Shown piece after piece: positions 41,301 to 51,875 of a stretch of 64,000 nt of DNA. The stretch is from positions 682,001 through 746,000 of the forward strand of contig JAHDVF020000581.1 in the NCBI GenBank assembly GCA_022606425.2, written 5' to 3'. Positions within the stretch are counted from its first letter, which is position 1. Each line of letters opens with the position of its first letter. The notes below the pieces were generated by a model. The model saw only the letters and a program-made list of their open reading frames with translations, had not been told where the DNA came from and ran no database searches. Source of the stretch: Lepidostoma basale (lineage: Eukaryota; Arthropoda; Insecta; Trichoptera; Lepidostomatidae). A program made the translations under genes and the position numbers.

Positions 41301-41508
41301 GCCTTAAGCTTATCTAAAAGTTTTAAATATCATAAATGTCCTAAAAAGGGCATAATTGTTCATATCTCTCGCGATTGTAGTGGAATATTTAGACAATTTT
41401 GTGTCGTTTCCAGAGGTACCGGGTGGAAGTTTTCATAATACATCACGGAAAGGCACCTTATTTGCCTAACTTAATATTCCTGATATTTAAGATCAAGTAT
41501 CTTTGATA
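41301..41508. other. Spacer
   Basis: Nothing recognised. Confidence 0.35.
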
Positions 41509-41827
41509 CAACAAAATAATGAAAGGATCATTAAGATGGTTTGGACATATGGAAAGAATGAATGAAGAAATAATGGTAAAAAATACACATGATAACAATG
41601 TAAATGGAACCAAAAATAGAGGAAGACCGAGGAAAACGTGGCACGATCAAATAAATCAAATATTGAATATCGGCCATGTGAGGAGTCAGAGAAATCGACG
41701 CGCGTGCATGACACGATGTATGAATGTTGAGGAACGAGAGAAATATGTCAGGAAAGAAAAGTGTGGCAGTCCATTCTTTCTGCCTACCCCTTCGAGAGTC
41801 GACGTGATGGTTAGTTAGTTAGTTAGT
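41509..41827 (+). mobile_element. Family A LINE 3' fragment with 11 bp target duplication
   Basis: A single frame covers the copy: MKGSLRWFGHMERMNEEIMV, GRPRKTWHDQINQILNIGHV and MTRCMNVEEREKYVRKEK. Canonical 3' end and TTAGTTAGTTAGTTAG tail. TATCTTTGATA at 41498-41508 and 41828-41838. One of the best preserved insertions. Confidence 0.9.
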
Positions 41828-41838
41828 TATCTTTGATA

Positions 41839-42269
41839 TATTTTGAAAAATAAATTATTAAGGTTTTGTATACATTTTGGCGTTTGATGCTGCACTCACA
41901 CAAAGATTTTTTTCTATATTTGCCATAACTTTGTGTTGTGGACAATGAATTATGTTTATTACTTGAACTTTTTTTTTAAAAAGAACAATTCTCTGGATAA
42001 TGTTAGTCATAACGAATTTCAAAAATACGTATATTGTACGTGAACTTTACATGTACGTGTACATGAACTTTCGTTTCTTAGTTTACAAAACTCAATTTTC
42101 AGTTTGTGTACCAACTCGCATCCTAAAGTCATCTAACTTTATATCCTTCATATTTCATGTAAACAGAAATTCACATTCTGTATCACAAGATTCCAGAGTA
42201 AGTGGATATTGTGCAAAGAGATGTATTAAATAGTTGAACGTTCTCAAAACTTATTTATTGTACTTTGAA
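41839..42269. other. AT-rich spacer
   Basis: A 77-codon AT-rich frame at 42000-42233 is unsupported. No other signal. Confidence 0.35.
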
Positions 42270-42485
42270 CAATGATCTAAAAATCCATATTAAATTATTA
42301 ATATGTATACAAAAACGACAGTTTTCAAGAGTTTAATTATAATGTTTATGTATGACATGTTTCGCCCTTCTAAGACATTATCAAATATCAAATCAAGTAA
42401 TTTGATAATGCCTTAGAAGCGTGAAACATGTCATACATAAACAATATATTAAAACTCCTGGAAAACTATCGTTTTTCGTACATAT
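42270..42485. mobile_element. L-family fold-back with two hammerhead-like motifs
   Basis: Inverted arms AGTTTAATTATAATGTTTAT, GACATGTTTCGCCCTTCTAA (42355) and CTTAGAAGCGTGAAACATGT (42410), ATACATAAACAATATATTAA. Both read TTGATAAT, then stem II (ideal form GCCTT-AGA-AGGGC), GAAAC and ATGTC. The catalytic box differs from CTGATGA at two positions in both arms. Confidence 0.72.
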
Positions 42486-42654
42486 TGATAAGTTCTCAAA
42501 ACTACTATGATCTTATCTTGCAAATTAAAAAATGATTGATATTTAAAAATTGCAGAAACATATGTAAAAATCATAATTATTGAACCAAGATTTCGTGGTA
42601 TCTGGAACGTGAACGAACTAAAAGTGTCATGCAATCATATATATAGTATATTAT
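42486..42654. other. AT-rich spacer
   Basis: Nothing recognised. Confidence 0.35.
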
Positions 42655-43075
42655 CTATAATATTAATAAGATCATTAAGAATAATGTGCAGAAAAACAAT
42701 GTATGATAGAGTAGGTACCTAATGAAAAAGTAAAAAAGGAATGCAAGGCGGATAAATGAGCAAATAAAATTAAGAAAGTGTCACTAAAATAGTTTGGACA
42801 TATGGAACGTATGAATGAAGGAAGAATGGTTAAAAATATATATTTACAAGTAGTGTGAATGGAAAAAGAACTCGAAGAAGGTCAAGGATGGCATGGCATG
42901 ACCGAATTAATCAATTACTGAAAGACGCCCATGTCCAAAGTCGGAATAATCGAAGAGTTTGCGAGTCACAGTGTGTGAATGTAGAAGGAGCGCATAAAAT
43001 ATAAGTACAGAACAGTGAAGCGATCCATCCTCATTGCCTAACTATCCGAGGAAAAGGCGTGATGGTTATTTTAAC
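42655..43075 (+). mobile_element. Family A LINE 3' fragment, diverged
   Basis: LRRMCRKTMYDRVG-like sequence at 42670-42720, then AGAATGGTTAAAAATATATA, TGGCATGGCATGACCGAATT, the GTGTGTGAATGTAGAAG block and GGCGTGATGGTTA. Many small deletions; short tail. Confidence 0.75.
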
Positions 43076-43220
43076 AATAATACACAAATCATTTCATAAA
43101 AATCGCATAGGCTCTATTACATACAAAAATGATGTTAAAATGTGATAAGCTACTAGTGATATGATTTGCCCATAACATAATTTATTAATATTTGATGATA
43201 CATGGCCAAAAACTGCCTTA

Positions 43221-43320
43221 AATTCAAAAAGTTCAAAAAAAATTTAGCGAAAAGAATTTTTTTTTAAATATAATTCAAAAAGTTCAAAAAATTATTAGCG
43301 AATAGAATTTTTTTAAATAT
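43221..43320. repeat. About 51 bp tandem duplication
   Basis: ATTCAAAAAGTTCAAAAAA, TTAGCGAAAAGAATTTTTTT and then a second, slightly diverged unit. AT-rich; no function is suggested. Confidence 0.8.
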
Positions 43321-43369
43321 GTATAATCATTCGCCTAATGATTAAACACATACTCGTAAGTATGGTGAC

Positions 43370-43805
43370 GTTTTTTCTAGAAGTTCTAGCACGAATTGCC
43401 GCACAGAGAACCTTCGAAGTTCTCCTGTATTGAAAACGATGCGTCTTTTAAATGAGGTTGCAAAAGGCATGGACCTCTTTGGATGCAATTATGGCGAATT
43501 CGTGAATACGCTTACGGTAAGGGCAACAAGGAAATAACTGTTCTACGTATATTTCCTTTGATGTTCATTGTTTCGCTCTTTACATCGATTTGAAGATGTA
43601 AAGAGTTTTTTCAACAAAATAATAACAATAATAATAATTATAAATGAACACAGTCCCGCTGACATTAAAAATATATCAGCAGACATTTTGCCTAACCCTC
43701 TGCATAGATACTTTAGGCAGGATTCTCATGTGGTCTAACTAATCTCTTCTATTCATCTTTATTATTTTACGATTAGGCGCGAAAGATAGAATCTGTATGT
43801 ATTAA
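43370..43805. repeat. Unnamed dispersed repeat (U)
   Basis: TTTTTTCTAGAAGTTCTAGC, CTGACATTAAAAATATATCA, TAGGCAGGATTCTCATGTGG and ATTAGGCGCGAAAGATAGAA recur in the same order at 46450-46620, with a deletion of about 250 bp there. No frame is recognised. Confidence 0.6.
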
Positions 43806-44290
43806 TCGTCTTAACTCCTCTTCATCTTCTCCTTCTTCTTCTTCTTCTCGTTAAAGACCTTTAGTATGTTCCTGAAATCAGGCTGGCCTCTCTTGGGAGT
43901 TTGACTCCAAACTATCTCTCCATTTCTTCGGCGGTCTTCCGGGGGGACGGCAGCCGGCAGGAATCTGATGCGCCACAGCGTGTGGGATTCTGCTGGGATC
44001 CATCCTCTGCACGTGCGCATTCCAGTATCTTCTGCGTTGTCTGCCCCATCTCACGACATCCTCCACCTTGCAGATCTCGCGGATAGCCGTGTTCCTCACC
44101 CTTTTTCTAATAGTTCTTCCTGCTATCATCCTCAGCGTCCTCACCTATGCTACCCGTACTTTATGGTATATGCCTTACGCAGGTCCCAATGGTATATGCC
44201 TTACGCAGGTTTTATATATTCTGACCTTACTGTCAATTCTCATATACGTTTTTCCATATTATATCCTTGAGACAACCTGATACCGCCGAA
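43806..44290 (-). pseudogene. RTE-like LINE (C1) C-terminus
   Basis: Minus frame: RTLRMIAGRTIRKRVRNTAI, REICKVEDVVRWGRQRRRYW and NAHVQRMDPSRIPHAVAHQI, to SQERPA and stop at 43878. The upstream part (complement of 44140-44280) contains RTDSKVRIYKT-like sequence and a 26 bp tandem duplication (CCTGCGTAAGGCATATACCA). (GAA)n tail at 43829-43850. Confidence 0.87.
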
Positions 44291-44847
44291 GCCTTGTTGA
44301 CTTGTCCTATTATTTCACTGACAAGATCATCTTAATTCCACATAATTTAATTCAATACAACTGCTACCAAAAAATGATGTAATGTATTTTACCCGATTTC
44401 AACATAAACAACAGTCCTTTAACCTCAACAAAACAAAGTGCGTATAGGTTTAAAGTGGAAGCGTACTAAGTACGTTTCAAGTTCACGTGTATGGAAGTCC
44501 ATAGCCACACCTACACAATGGAAGTTAGACAATAAGGCCGGGCCCGAGAACATATTCTGTACAACTGTCCAACTCGTGGTTTTGCATAAACTTTTTGCAT
44601 TAATATCCTTTCATAAACGACGCAATTTGACAAATTGCCCCAAGTTGTTTGAGAAATCTCCCAGAAGTTTCTCCACTGCACAGCTACGTACGTACTTGTT
44701 CCGCAGTGGTGCCCGATAAGTTATTAGATGTAAATGCAATGAGATAAAACCATATTAAACCAACATATGTACACAATAGATCTTATCTTCGAAACTATAT
44801 AGCAAAGGAAATCAATTGAGTTATCAACAGTGTAATAAAGATTTTTT
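44291..44847. other. Spacer
   Basis: A 93-codon plus frame at 44438-44719 (MRIGLKWKRTKYVSSSRV) is unrecognised and unsupported. Confidence 0.35.
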
Positions 44848-45402
44848 GGACATAATAATAATAATAATATGCTTACTTTTAAAGCGCCGTTTTTGTGATG
44901 TAATCACCTCAAGGGCGCATTAAGACGTGTTTTAAATCTAAAAATCTAAATGTGACCGCTTAAAAAACGATCGGTTTAAAAGTATGGTAGAACAAAGTAT
45001 AAATGTTTAAATTGGGTATGAAATATGAAAAAGATGGGTTTTCAATTTAGATCTGAAATCTGTCGGATCATTTATGCATCTAAGGTGTGAAGGGAGATTG
45101 TTCCAAGCTGGTGGACCGGCTACCGCGAACGCTCGATCCCCGAAATTCGTACTGGGGCAACGCTTCGGCTCAACTAATCTTCCTATTGCTGAGGAGTTCG
45201 CCGAGCGAAGTGTGGATTTCCGTGAATTTAGGCTGTCCGTTATACAGAGTTCAGATATATAACTTGGTGCCATTCCATGTAGCGCTTTGAAGACTGTCCA
45301 GCAGAGTTTATACTGGATTCTTTCTGGACTTTTAAGCCAGTGAAGTTCTTTGAGATGTTGTGTTATATGGGACTTTTTTGGAATGCCTTTAATGAGCCTT
45401 AT
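44848..45402 (-). pseudogene. L2/CR1-like LINE (family F) C-terminus
   Basis: Minus frame: APSYISELCITDSLNSRKST, SANSSAIGRLVEPKRCPS, FGDRAFAVAGPPAWNNLPSH and DFRSKLKTHLFHISYPI, stop at 45007. ATT tail at 44850. Nearly identical over about 530 bp to 39.73-40.26 kb, but it ends earlier at the 5' side. Confidence 0.9.
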
Positions 45403-45670
45403 TAGAATAATTCAATACATTTCTTCTATATTCACCATTACATTGAACAATATTAAATTAAATATACTACACAATAATTTATTAATAAATTATAAATTAA
45501 ATTTTAACTTGAAAATGATGATATATACCAAACAAATATTTAAACATTTTTCATGAAAGTGGTCAGATTTGACATACTCGTATGTTAAAATGCATTTTTT
45601 TTTCAAATGTTTTATGTATTTGTTGTTGCAAACATTTTGAATAAATCTAAAATGTTATTATTAAATTATT
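45403..45670. other. AT-rich spacer
   Basis: Contains a J-type outer motif (ACATTTCTTCTATATTCACC at 45417). No gene. Confidence 0.4.
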
Positions 45671-46128
45671 TTTAGGGTCCAGGTGTGAAACTTGCAAGAA
45701 AATAAATAAAGCAATTATTGGGGTTCAAAAGGGTAGTAGGGCTACGATGGGGTATGTTTTGCTGCAAAATAAGCCTCTACAAAATGTCGTAAGGCGCCAT
45801 GTTGTATTTACAACAGAAACACTACTATCAAGTCCAGTAACTCTCTAGTGTTCACGAGAGGTCTTTTAAAGTCCTCGCGAACCACGGGCAATGTGGCTCA
45901 TATTACTTAGTGCCATAGCAGATAGAGAGAGGACGAATGGCGAGCTTCCAGCGCCATAAAACTGGATACACCCAGCTAAGGGAAGGTAACCCCGACAGAA
46001 AATCCTCCAGAGAAGGCAAGGGGATACCACTCTGGATATTTTTCCCCAGGTCATCACCATGAGGCCTACCCAAGGATAAGTCAACGTTAGGGAGACCTGA
46101 CAAGGCACAGAAAGAAGAAGATTGGACT
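45671..46128 (+). mobile_element. Segment ending in a C4-type LINE tail
   Basis: The end GACCTGACAAGGCACAGAAA, then GAAGAAGAT, matches the 3' end of C4 LINEs (GACCTGACAGGGCACTTGAA). The 400 bp before it is GC-balanced and not matched elsewhere; frames are short. It may be a diverged C4 3' region or unrelated DNA. Confidence 0.45.
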
Positions 46129-46199
46129 TAAAATAAAATTTATTTGATTATTTATAACGTTTGTTTAATTTTAATTGTTTTTTTAGTTTCCAAAATTAT

Positions 46200-46385
46200 A
46201 AATAATATTTGTATTAATAAACAACAACAAACCATCACGCCATTTCCCCGCACGGGTAGGCATAGAGAATGTACCGCCATACTACTCTATCCTGGCACAC
46301 TATTCAAGATTCCTCCACATTCATACAGCGAGTCATACACGCACGTGGATTCTTCCGACTTCTAATATGACCAATATGTAAAATT
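46200..46385 (-). mobile_element. Family A LINE 3' end, GTT-tail subfamily
   Basis: ACCATCACGCCATTTCCCCG, GTACCGCCATACTACTCTAT and GAGTCATACACGCACGTGGA read in complement as the family A 3' end, preceded by an AACAACAAC tail. Fragment only. Confidence 0.75.
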
Positions 46386-46439
46386 TAGCACGATTATCTT
46401 TATTGAACGAAAAATATTTTTCAACGAACATGTAAAAGC

Positions 46440-46625
46440 ACATTAGAAGGGTGAATTTTTTCTAGTAGTGCTAGAATACAAATTATAAAAACAGTTCCAC
46501 TGACATTAAAAATGTTTCAACAGATTTTTTAGACAGGATTCTCACGTCGTACAAATGATCTCTCCAATTAAGCTACTCCGATTAGGGGCAAAATATAAAG
46601 TATGCATGAAATCACAGTATACCAT
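46440..46625. repeat. Unnamed dispersed repeat (U), shorter copy
   Basis: CCACTGACATTAAAAATGTT, TAGACAGGATTCTCACGTCG and CCGATTAGGGGCAAAATATA match 43.65-43.80 kb in order. Confidence 0.6.
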
Positions 46626-46679
46626 ATATGTTTCTCTTTATACTCTTAATTATTTAAATATATTTTTTATTTTTACCTG

Positions 46680-46984
46680 TTTCACTGTCATTGTTCACAC
46701 CTCACACCCATAAGTCACCACTGTTCGGATGATCGTCTTATACAGGGTGATTTTGGTTTTCCTGTGTACGTTACTTGATTTGAGCACTGGTAGTAGAGTC
46801 TTAATCTTATCTTTTCAAGTATATTGATATAAAGTGTAATTTAATAATAATACAGTTCTGGGTGTGTCTGAACTGCCTCCAAAAAGCTCCTCCACCCGAC
46901 CCTATCCTAAGTCTGTATTTCCACTCTTCATGTCTGACTCCCAATAATTTATGAGAGTAGGCTGACTTTTCGTGCACATATCGA
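46680..46984 (-). pseudogene. C-type LINE relics
   Basis: Minus strand at 46690-46800: KTKITLYKTIIRTVVTYGCE is the thumb-region block of RTE-like polymerases. 46850-46984 (minus) reads EWKYRLRIGSGGGAFW, which I cannot place. Both are decayed. Confidence 0.5.
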
Positions 46985-47695
46985 GAGGATTTGTGACATT
47001 GCACTGAAGATGTTGGGCTTCATCATTCGGACCGGAAGAGTTTTCAGAAATCCCAATGTGCTCAGAATCCTATACAACGCGTTGGTTCGGAGCAGACTCG
47101 AAAGTGGTTCTGTGATATGGAGTCCTCACGAGGCGAGATATTCCGTTATGCTGGAGAGAGTTCAGAAAAAAATTCTGAGGTATCTCTACATGAGGGAGTA
47201 TGGTAGTTATCCGTGGCTCTATCCCACGGCATTTCTTTTAGGAATGCTCGGAACCAATTCTTAACAGCTTCGGAGAGATGGGCATCTCATAACCCATTTC
47301 TTTAAATTAATCAGGGGATATTTGGAGAACTCGGCCGTGCTAGAGCGTGCTGGTCTTTTTGTCCCTGATAGATTTCTCCGACAGCGACAGCACAGATTGT
47401 CTTACCAACCGGCCACCAGAACCAATCTGCCTCTGGTGACACCGGTGGGAAGAGCAATTAGTCTGCTGAACGCGGTCTCCTCGGAGATCGACGTCTTTTA
47501 TATTAGTGAAGGTACGTTCAGGAGACAAATACTCTTGACTTTAGAAAATATGTTGTCTTCCTAATGTCGAACCATCTCTAATGCGTTCCTGGTACTTTGT
47601 TGTATTTTTATAATATTTTACCTGTACTCAATAGATGCCTTAAACATTTTCCTGTTTGTAATGTCTTTGGAGTTAATAAACTGATTTGATTTGAT
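46985..47695 (+). pseudogene. Jockey-like LINE (D family) C-terminus
   Basis: GFIIRTGRVFRNPNVLRILY, NALVRSRLESGSVIWSP and MLERVQKKILRYLYMREYGS to a stop at 47264, then after one nonsense change PDRFLRQRQHRLSYQPATRT, PVGRAISLLNAVSSEIDVFY and stop at 47564. 3' UTR and TTTGATTTGAT tail to 47695. Very similar to 34.0-34.8 kb. Confidence 0.88.
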
Positions 47696-48099
47696 AATTG
47701 CAGGTACTTCAGAACATGGTCCAACTTACGAAGCCGCTATTTTCCCATGTTGCGTATTTTCTCCAGTCTTGTAAATGTCAACTGTGAGGGTGTTAACAGC
47801 TCCTGCACTCGCACCAGATGTCCATCACATCTAAGCCGTTTAAGTTTCATAAGCTTATTTACGACTAAGTAATAAAGTGAATACAAAAATACAAAGCTTA
47901 TGACGTAAGTACTTCCTATATTTTTCTACACATTACAAAGTGTTCTGACAATAATGCTGTTTTATTTGATTTCATCAAAGTAAACATGGTATGAGTTAAC
48001 TAGACGTTAGAAACTAGATGGTTCATACGATGTTAAGAAAGATATTTCAATCACTATTACTTCATTTGTTTAAGAATCATTATATCGAACAGTACACTA
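47696..48099. other. Unassigned spacer
   Basis: No gene or repeat match. 47700-47870 is moderately GC-balanced. Confidence 0.35.
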
Positions 48100-48990
48100 C
48101 GTATAGGGTTTCTTGTAGCCCATTTCTTTAGATTATTGGAGATGTTTTGAAAACTCAGCCTTATTGAAAGGTGTTCCCGACAGATATCTCCGAGAGCGCA
48201 GGCATATATGAATTTGTAAACATTCAAAATGTTGTTGTATAAATATAACTAGTACCTACAACCTACATGCAGGCAAAAAATTGGGAGACATCTCCAGGCG
48301 AAATCTAGTACTGAATGATTTGCATAGACTTTCACAGTACATTAATAAACGTTTTCTGCTTAATGCTTTCTAATCTTAATATAGATGACGCTAGTGTAGA
48401 GTGAACATAAAAATGTGAAAATAGGTGTAGAAACCTACCATATATACAAGTTCCAAAAAGTTTGTCAGACGTGGTGGTCATAACGGCGGAATGGGGAATG
48501 TTGTTAAACGTGAAGCGATCGCTCAACCCAACCAATGACAGGTCATAAGTCCTGTAAGCGCCTCGGCCACCACCTTCTGTTCCCAGAAAACAATTTGCAT
48601 CTTCGTCTCTATTGAGATACAATTAATCCTTGTAATATATTGTTCTATCTGCCGACTGCCAGAACTAGCATGCCTCTAGTGATGCTGGTGGGAAGATGAT
48701 TCAACTGCTGAACATGATCACATTAAAGATCAACGTTTTTCATATTTATCAAAGTACGTTCAGAAGGCACATATTATTGAGTATCTTGTCTTCCTAATGT
48801 CGGACCATCCTGAGGTTCTTGGTATTTTAGTTTTCTCAAATATACTCATTATACTATACATATATCTAGAAAATAAATAAAAAAAACAGTGTTTTAATTT
48901 AATCGTAATGGAAATCGGATGTTAAAACTTTAAGTTCATAAACAAATGTTTGTAATGTCTTATGATAAAATAATCTGACTTGATTTGATT
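48100..48990 (+). pseudogene. D-family LINE copy split by an E repeat
   Basis: TAGCCCATTTCTTTAGATTA, TCGAGAGCGCAGG-type end (48110-48195) matches D coding sequence before the QRQHRL block. After the E repeat, CTGCCGACTGCCAGAACTAG and GCTGGTGGGAAGATGATTCA (48640-48700) continue it, and the 3' end with a TGATTTGATTTGA tail is at 48970-48990. Frames are destroyed. Confidence 0.75.
48200..48636 (-). repeat. Family E repeat, one unit
   Basis: Minus order: AACATTCAAAATGTTGTTGT, GACATCTCCAGGCGAAATCT, GATGACGCTAGTGTAGAGTG, TTTGTCAGACGTGGTGGTCA, ending at the outer sequence (complement of AAGGATTAATTGTATCTCAA) at 48630. Inserted in a D-family LINE. Confidence 0.85.
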
Positions 48991-49385
48991 TGAAATTAAG
49001 GGTGAATCTAACACCGGCATGTGTATCTAAGCTTTATGGAGATGTGTGCTTATAATTTTAGCCGTCCGCCTATGATATTATATAATATATAAAAGCAGTT
49101 ATACTTATGTACGTAGGAATGTGTGCTGGTGAGCATTTGTACCGCAGCCCAACTTGGAATCTGATATCAGGACTCGCTAATGAAGATGAATACTAAGTTC
49201 TGGAGATACAATAGTAATCTTGGTATAGTCTACAGCACACCACTACAACTTATGTTTATTTAGAGCGTAATCTAAACCAACCTGATTCTCCGCGACGTTA
49301 TGAATGACAGCGGCGCCCGGATATTATTTCAAAAGGAATAGAAAGTATAAATAATAATAAAAATATAAAAAGATTTAATGACACA
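48991..49385. other. Unique spacer
   Basis: Nothing recognised; some GC-balanced sequence at 49120-49320. Confidence 0.35.
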
Positions 49386-49398
49386 ATATAGACTTCGT

Positions 49399-49803
49399 GA
49401 GATCACTAAGAAGAATGTGCGCGAAAACGTTGTATGATAGAATACCGAACGATGAAATAAGAGAGAAATGTAAGGCAGAAGACGGCATCATGAATATAAT
49501 TAAAAAAGGATCCTTGTAATGGTTTGGACATAAGGAACGAATGGATGAGAGAAGAATGGTTAAAAAGTTGTACACAATCAGCGTGAGTGGAAAAAGAAGC
49601 CGAGGACGATCGAGGAAAACATGGCATGACCAAACTAATCAATTACTAAAAGGCGGCCACAATCGAAGTCGGAATATTCGACGTGCGTGTATGGTACGAT
49701 GTATGAATGTAGAGGAAGCCCGAGAGGTATGCCAGGACAGGCATCCATCCTCTCTGCCTACCCCTCCGGGGAAATGGCGTGATGGTTAGTTAGTTAGTTA
49801 GTT
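49399..49803 (+). mobile_element. Family A LINE 3' fragment with 13 bp target duplication
   Basis: Codes (with an early stop) LRRMCAKTLYDRIPNDEIRE, ERMDERRMVKKLYTISVSGK and GRSRKTWHDQTNQLLKGG, then MNVEEAREVCQD. Canonical 3' end and GTTAGTTAGTTAGTT tail. ATATAGACTTCGT at 49386-49398 and 49804-49816. Confidence 0.92.
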
Positions 49804-49904
49804 ATATAGACTTCGTTCTATTATAAATCTTTACTTAGATCAGCTTTTCTAAGACTGAATTTGCCCATGGAGTGTCCACAAATTATAATGCACCCAACAA
49901 TACA

Positions 49905-50128
49905 TACAATAAAATAAGAAATGACTAAATGAGATCTTATCGCTAAATTGAAGTGGAATCCAGCCCATTGGATATATAGCAGAATAAAATATGAACAGAA
50001 GACATTTCCCGAATAACTAGAATGACCTGGATGCGGAAGGAACAAAGCAGGGACGAGTGGAAAAAAATGGAAGAGGCTTGTATCCAGCAGTAGAGGAAAC
50101 AAGGCTAAAGAATAATAAAAAGAAGACA
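49905..50128 (+). mobile_element. C3 RTE-like LINE 3' end, decayed
   Basis: AATGAGATCTTATCGCTAAA, then GGGACGAGTGGAAAAAAATG, GAAGAGGCTTGTATCCAGCA and ATAAAAAGAAGA match the end of the 35.5 kb copy. No open frame. Confidence 0.65.
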
Positions 50129-50129
50129 A

Positions 50130-50405
50130 TACATTTCAGAGACTTTGGAAACATTGTATTATCACACACTTTTCACAAACATGTTTTTGGACACATACTT
50201 CCCTTTTTCAGTATATGATTTTTTTTAATAGAAAAAATTCATACACTGAAGAAGGAAAATTTGTGTCCCGAAACATGTTTGTGAAAAGTGCAAAAAAGTA
50301 ATGTGATAATACTATGTTTCCAAAAAGTTATTCACACGTGAACCCACAACACAAAGTGATGGCGAATATGGAAGTATTTTAATTTATGTTCACAATAAGT
50401 ATTAT
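50130..50405. mobile_element. J-family fold-back, hammerhead on plus strand
   Basis: TTTGGAAACATTGTATTATC and ACACTTTTCACAAACATGTT (50147-50188) pair with AACATGTTTGTGAAAAGTGC and GATAATACTATGTTTCCAAA (50271-50326). The minus motif (50177-50213) is decayed; the plus motif at 50246-50279 has an intact core. About 60 bp loop. Confidence 0.8.
50246..50279 (+). ncRNA. Hammerhead ribozyme motif (J-like), core intact
   Basis: CTGAAGA (50246-50252), stem II GGA...TCC (loop AAAATTTGTG; one unpaired C before the box), GAAA (50270-50273), stem III ACATGT (50273-50278), cleavage base T50279. Outer pairing with CATACA/TTGTG could form stem I. Confidence 0.65.
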
Positions 50406-51000
50406 AAAAAAATATGTAGTATTGTTACATTTCAAATGTATAATACATCAATAACCTATTTCCTGATCAGTATGTATGTATAAATTCATGCATAGTTATC
50501 GATCATCACCTCCATGCATAAATAAATAGGAAAGCTTTTTTAAATAGTCAACGCCAATCTTTCGGATGTGAGCTTTGCAGCTGGTCGTAGTTAAAAGAAA
50601 ATAAATGTTTAACAACATTTTTGTAATAATTTTTTTTTTGATCATTAAAAAATATTTTTTTCCCTCTCAAAATCACTGCATGAATGTAAAAGTTAAAAAA
50701 AACGTGTGTTCCTTATATCCGATAGTTGTTTTGTTTATCAGGTTTAGGTAGACACCAGAAGTAGTATATTTGCATATTCTATTTCACAAACGACTCCTCA
50801 AAAGGTAATGGCGCCATGGCATAGCTAGCCAATAACTTCATGAGGCTATAAGCTAGCCGAGGCAACTCGAAAAGAGAACCCCTTATTACAAGATAACCAA
50901 GACATAAATACCGCAACGCATCTAAGTTTGGCATGTTTATCGGGAATGAACCAAGTTATCCTTGATTATAAATACAGTCATGTTTTTATTTTATTCTAAT
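50406..51000. other. AT-rich spacer
   Basis: About 50790-50930 is GC-balanced and unmatched; the rest is AT-rich. No gene. Confidence 0.35.
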
Positions 51001-51200
51001 AATAATATTGACGAATTTATTTATTAATATTTTTTTTCCACTTCTCAGTTTATTTTTCTCGACATGTTTCGAAGGCTTACATAAGTTTATATCGTTCTTC
51101 CGATGATGAAGGTGTAAGCCTTCAAAACATGTCGAGAAAAATAAACTCAAAAGTGAAAAAAACTGTTTTTTTAATTCATAAAAATTTCGCCATTGTGGAA
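51001..51200. mobile_element. K-family fold-back
   Basis: CTCGACATGTTTCGAAGGCT at 51058 and CCGATGATGAAGGTGTAAGC, CTTCAAAACATGTCGAG at 51100-51137 are inverted. The minus half lacks its catalytic box; the plus half has CCGATGA and AAAA, so both are expected to be inactive. Arms: AGTTTATTTTTCTCGAC and its inverse. Confidence 0.72.
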
Positions 51201-51594
51201 TTCCACGGTGTTAACGCCTGAAGACATGTATCTTAAATTAATAATAATCGTAATAACACGGTTATCTAAAATTAATCAAAATATTTTTGTTGAATCATCA
51301 AAAGCCTTATACCGCTTGTGATTTTTTTTACTAAATTTACGGGGTAAAACATTCTCAGAATTTTTCAGTCTTTTTTTTCAATAAACATTGATGATCAATT
51401 TGACACCATAAACGAGAACTAAAAAATATTAAGAATAGACGTTTTTATATGGATGTCCCTAAAAAATATTTGCTTCTATACTTTGAATAAATGGGAATCT
51501 CACGTGGATACTATACGAGTATAATACATGCCCACTATCTACGATTAGTAAATTAAATATACATATATCCAAATTTTATTTCGTTAAAACAATT
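51201..51594. other. AT-rich spacer
   Basis: Nothing recognised. Confidence 0.35.
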
Positions 51595-51875
51595 ATAAGG
51601 TTTTGTTTATTTCTCTTTTTCTTTATTATATACCGTGTATATTACAACACTTATTTACAAAAGCATAAACGTTCCAAAATAAATCTTTATAACATCTGTC
51701 AGATCATGTAAACAATTTTTTAATATTTTTAAAAATGTATATTTATAATATGTATCACTGAAGAAGGACTGTTTCTCCGAAACATGTCTATGTTATTTTA
51801 TTTTTTTAATATAATTGTTGTATATACAAAGTACCTAAAAAATAAAAAGAGAAATAAACCATCATAACAATACAA
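51595..51875. mobile_element. J-family copy with plus-strand hammerhead
   Basis: Left arm TATTTCTCTTTTTCTTTATT and ATTACAACACTTATTT; interior AATCTTTATAACATCTGTCA; hammerhead at 51758-51788; right arm AATTGTTGTATATACAAAGT. The left hammerhead has been deleted. Confidence 0.78.
51758..51788 (+). ncRNA. Hammerhead ribozyme motif (J family), core intact
   Basis: CTGAAGA (51758-51764), A, stem II GGA(C)-TGTTT-(C)TCC with three pairs, GAAA (51779-51782), stem III ACATGT (51782-51787), cleavage base C51788. All core bases fit the hammerhead consensus. Confidence 0.75.

Noticed and set aside
51058..51137. Active K-family hammerheads
   Set aside because: One half lacks the catalytic box, the other has CCGATGA and AAAA instead of CTGATGA and GAAA.
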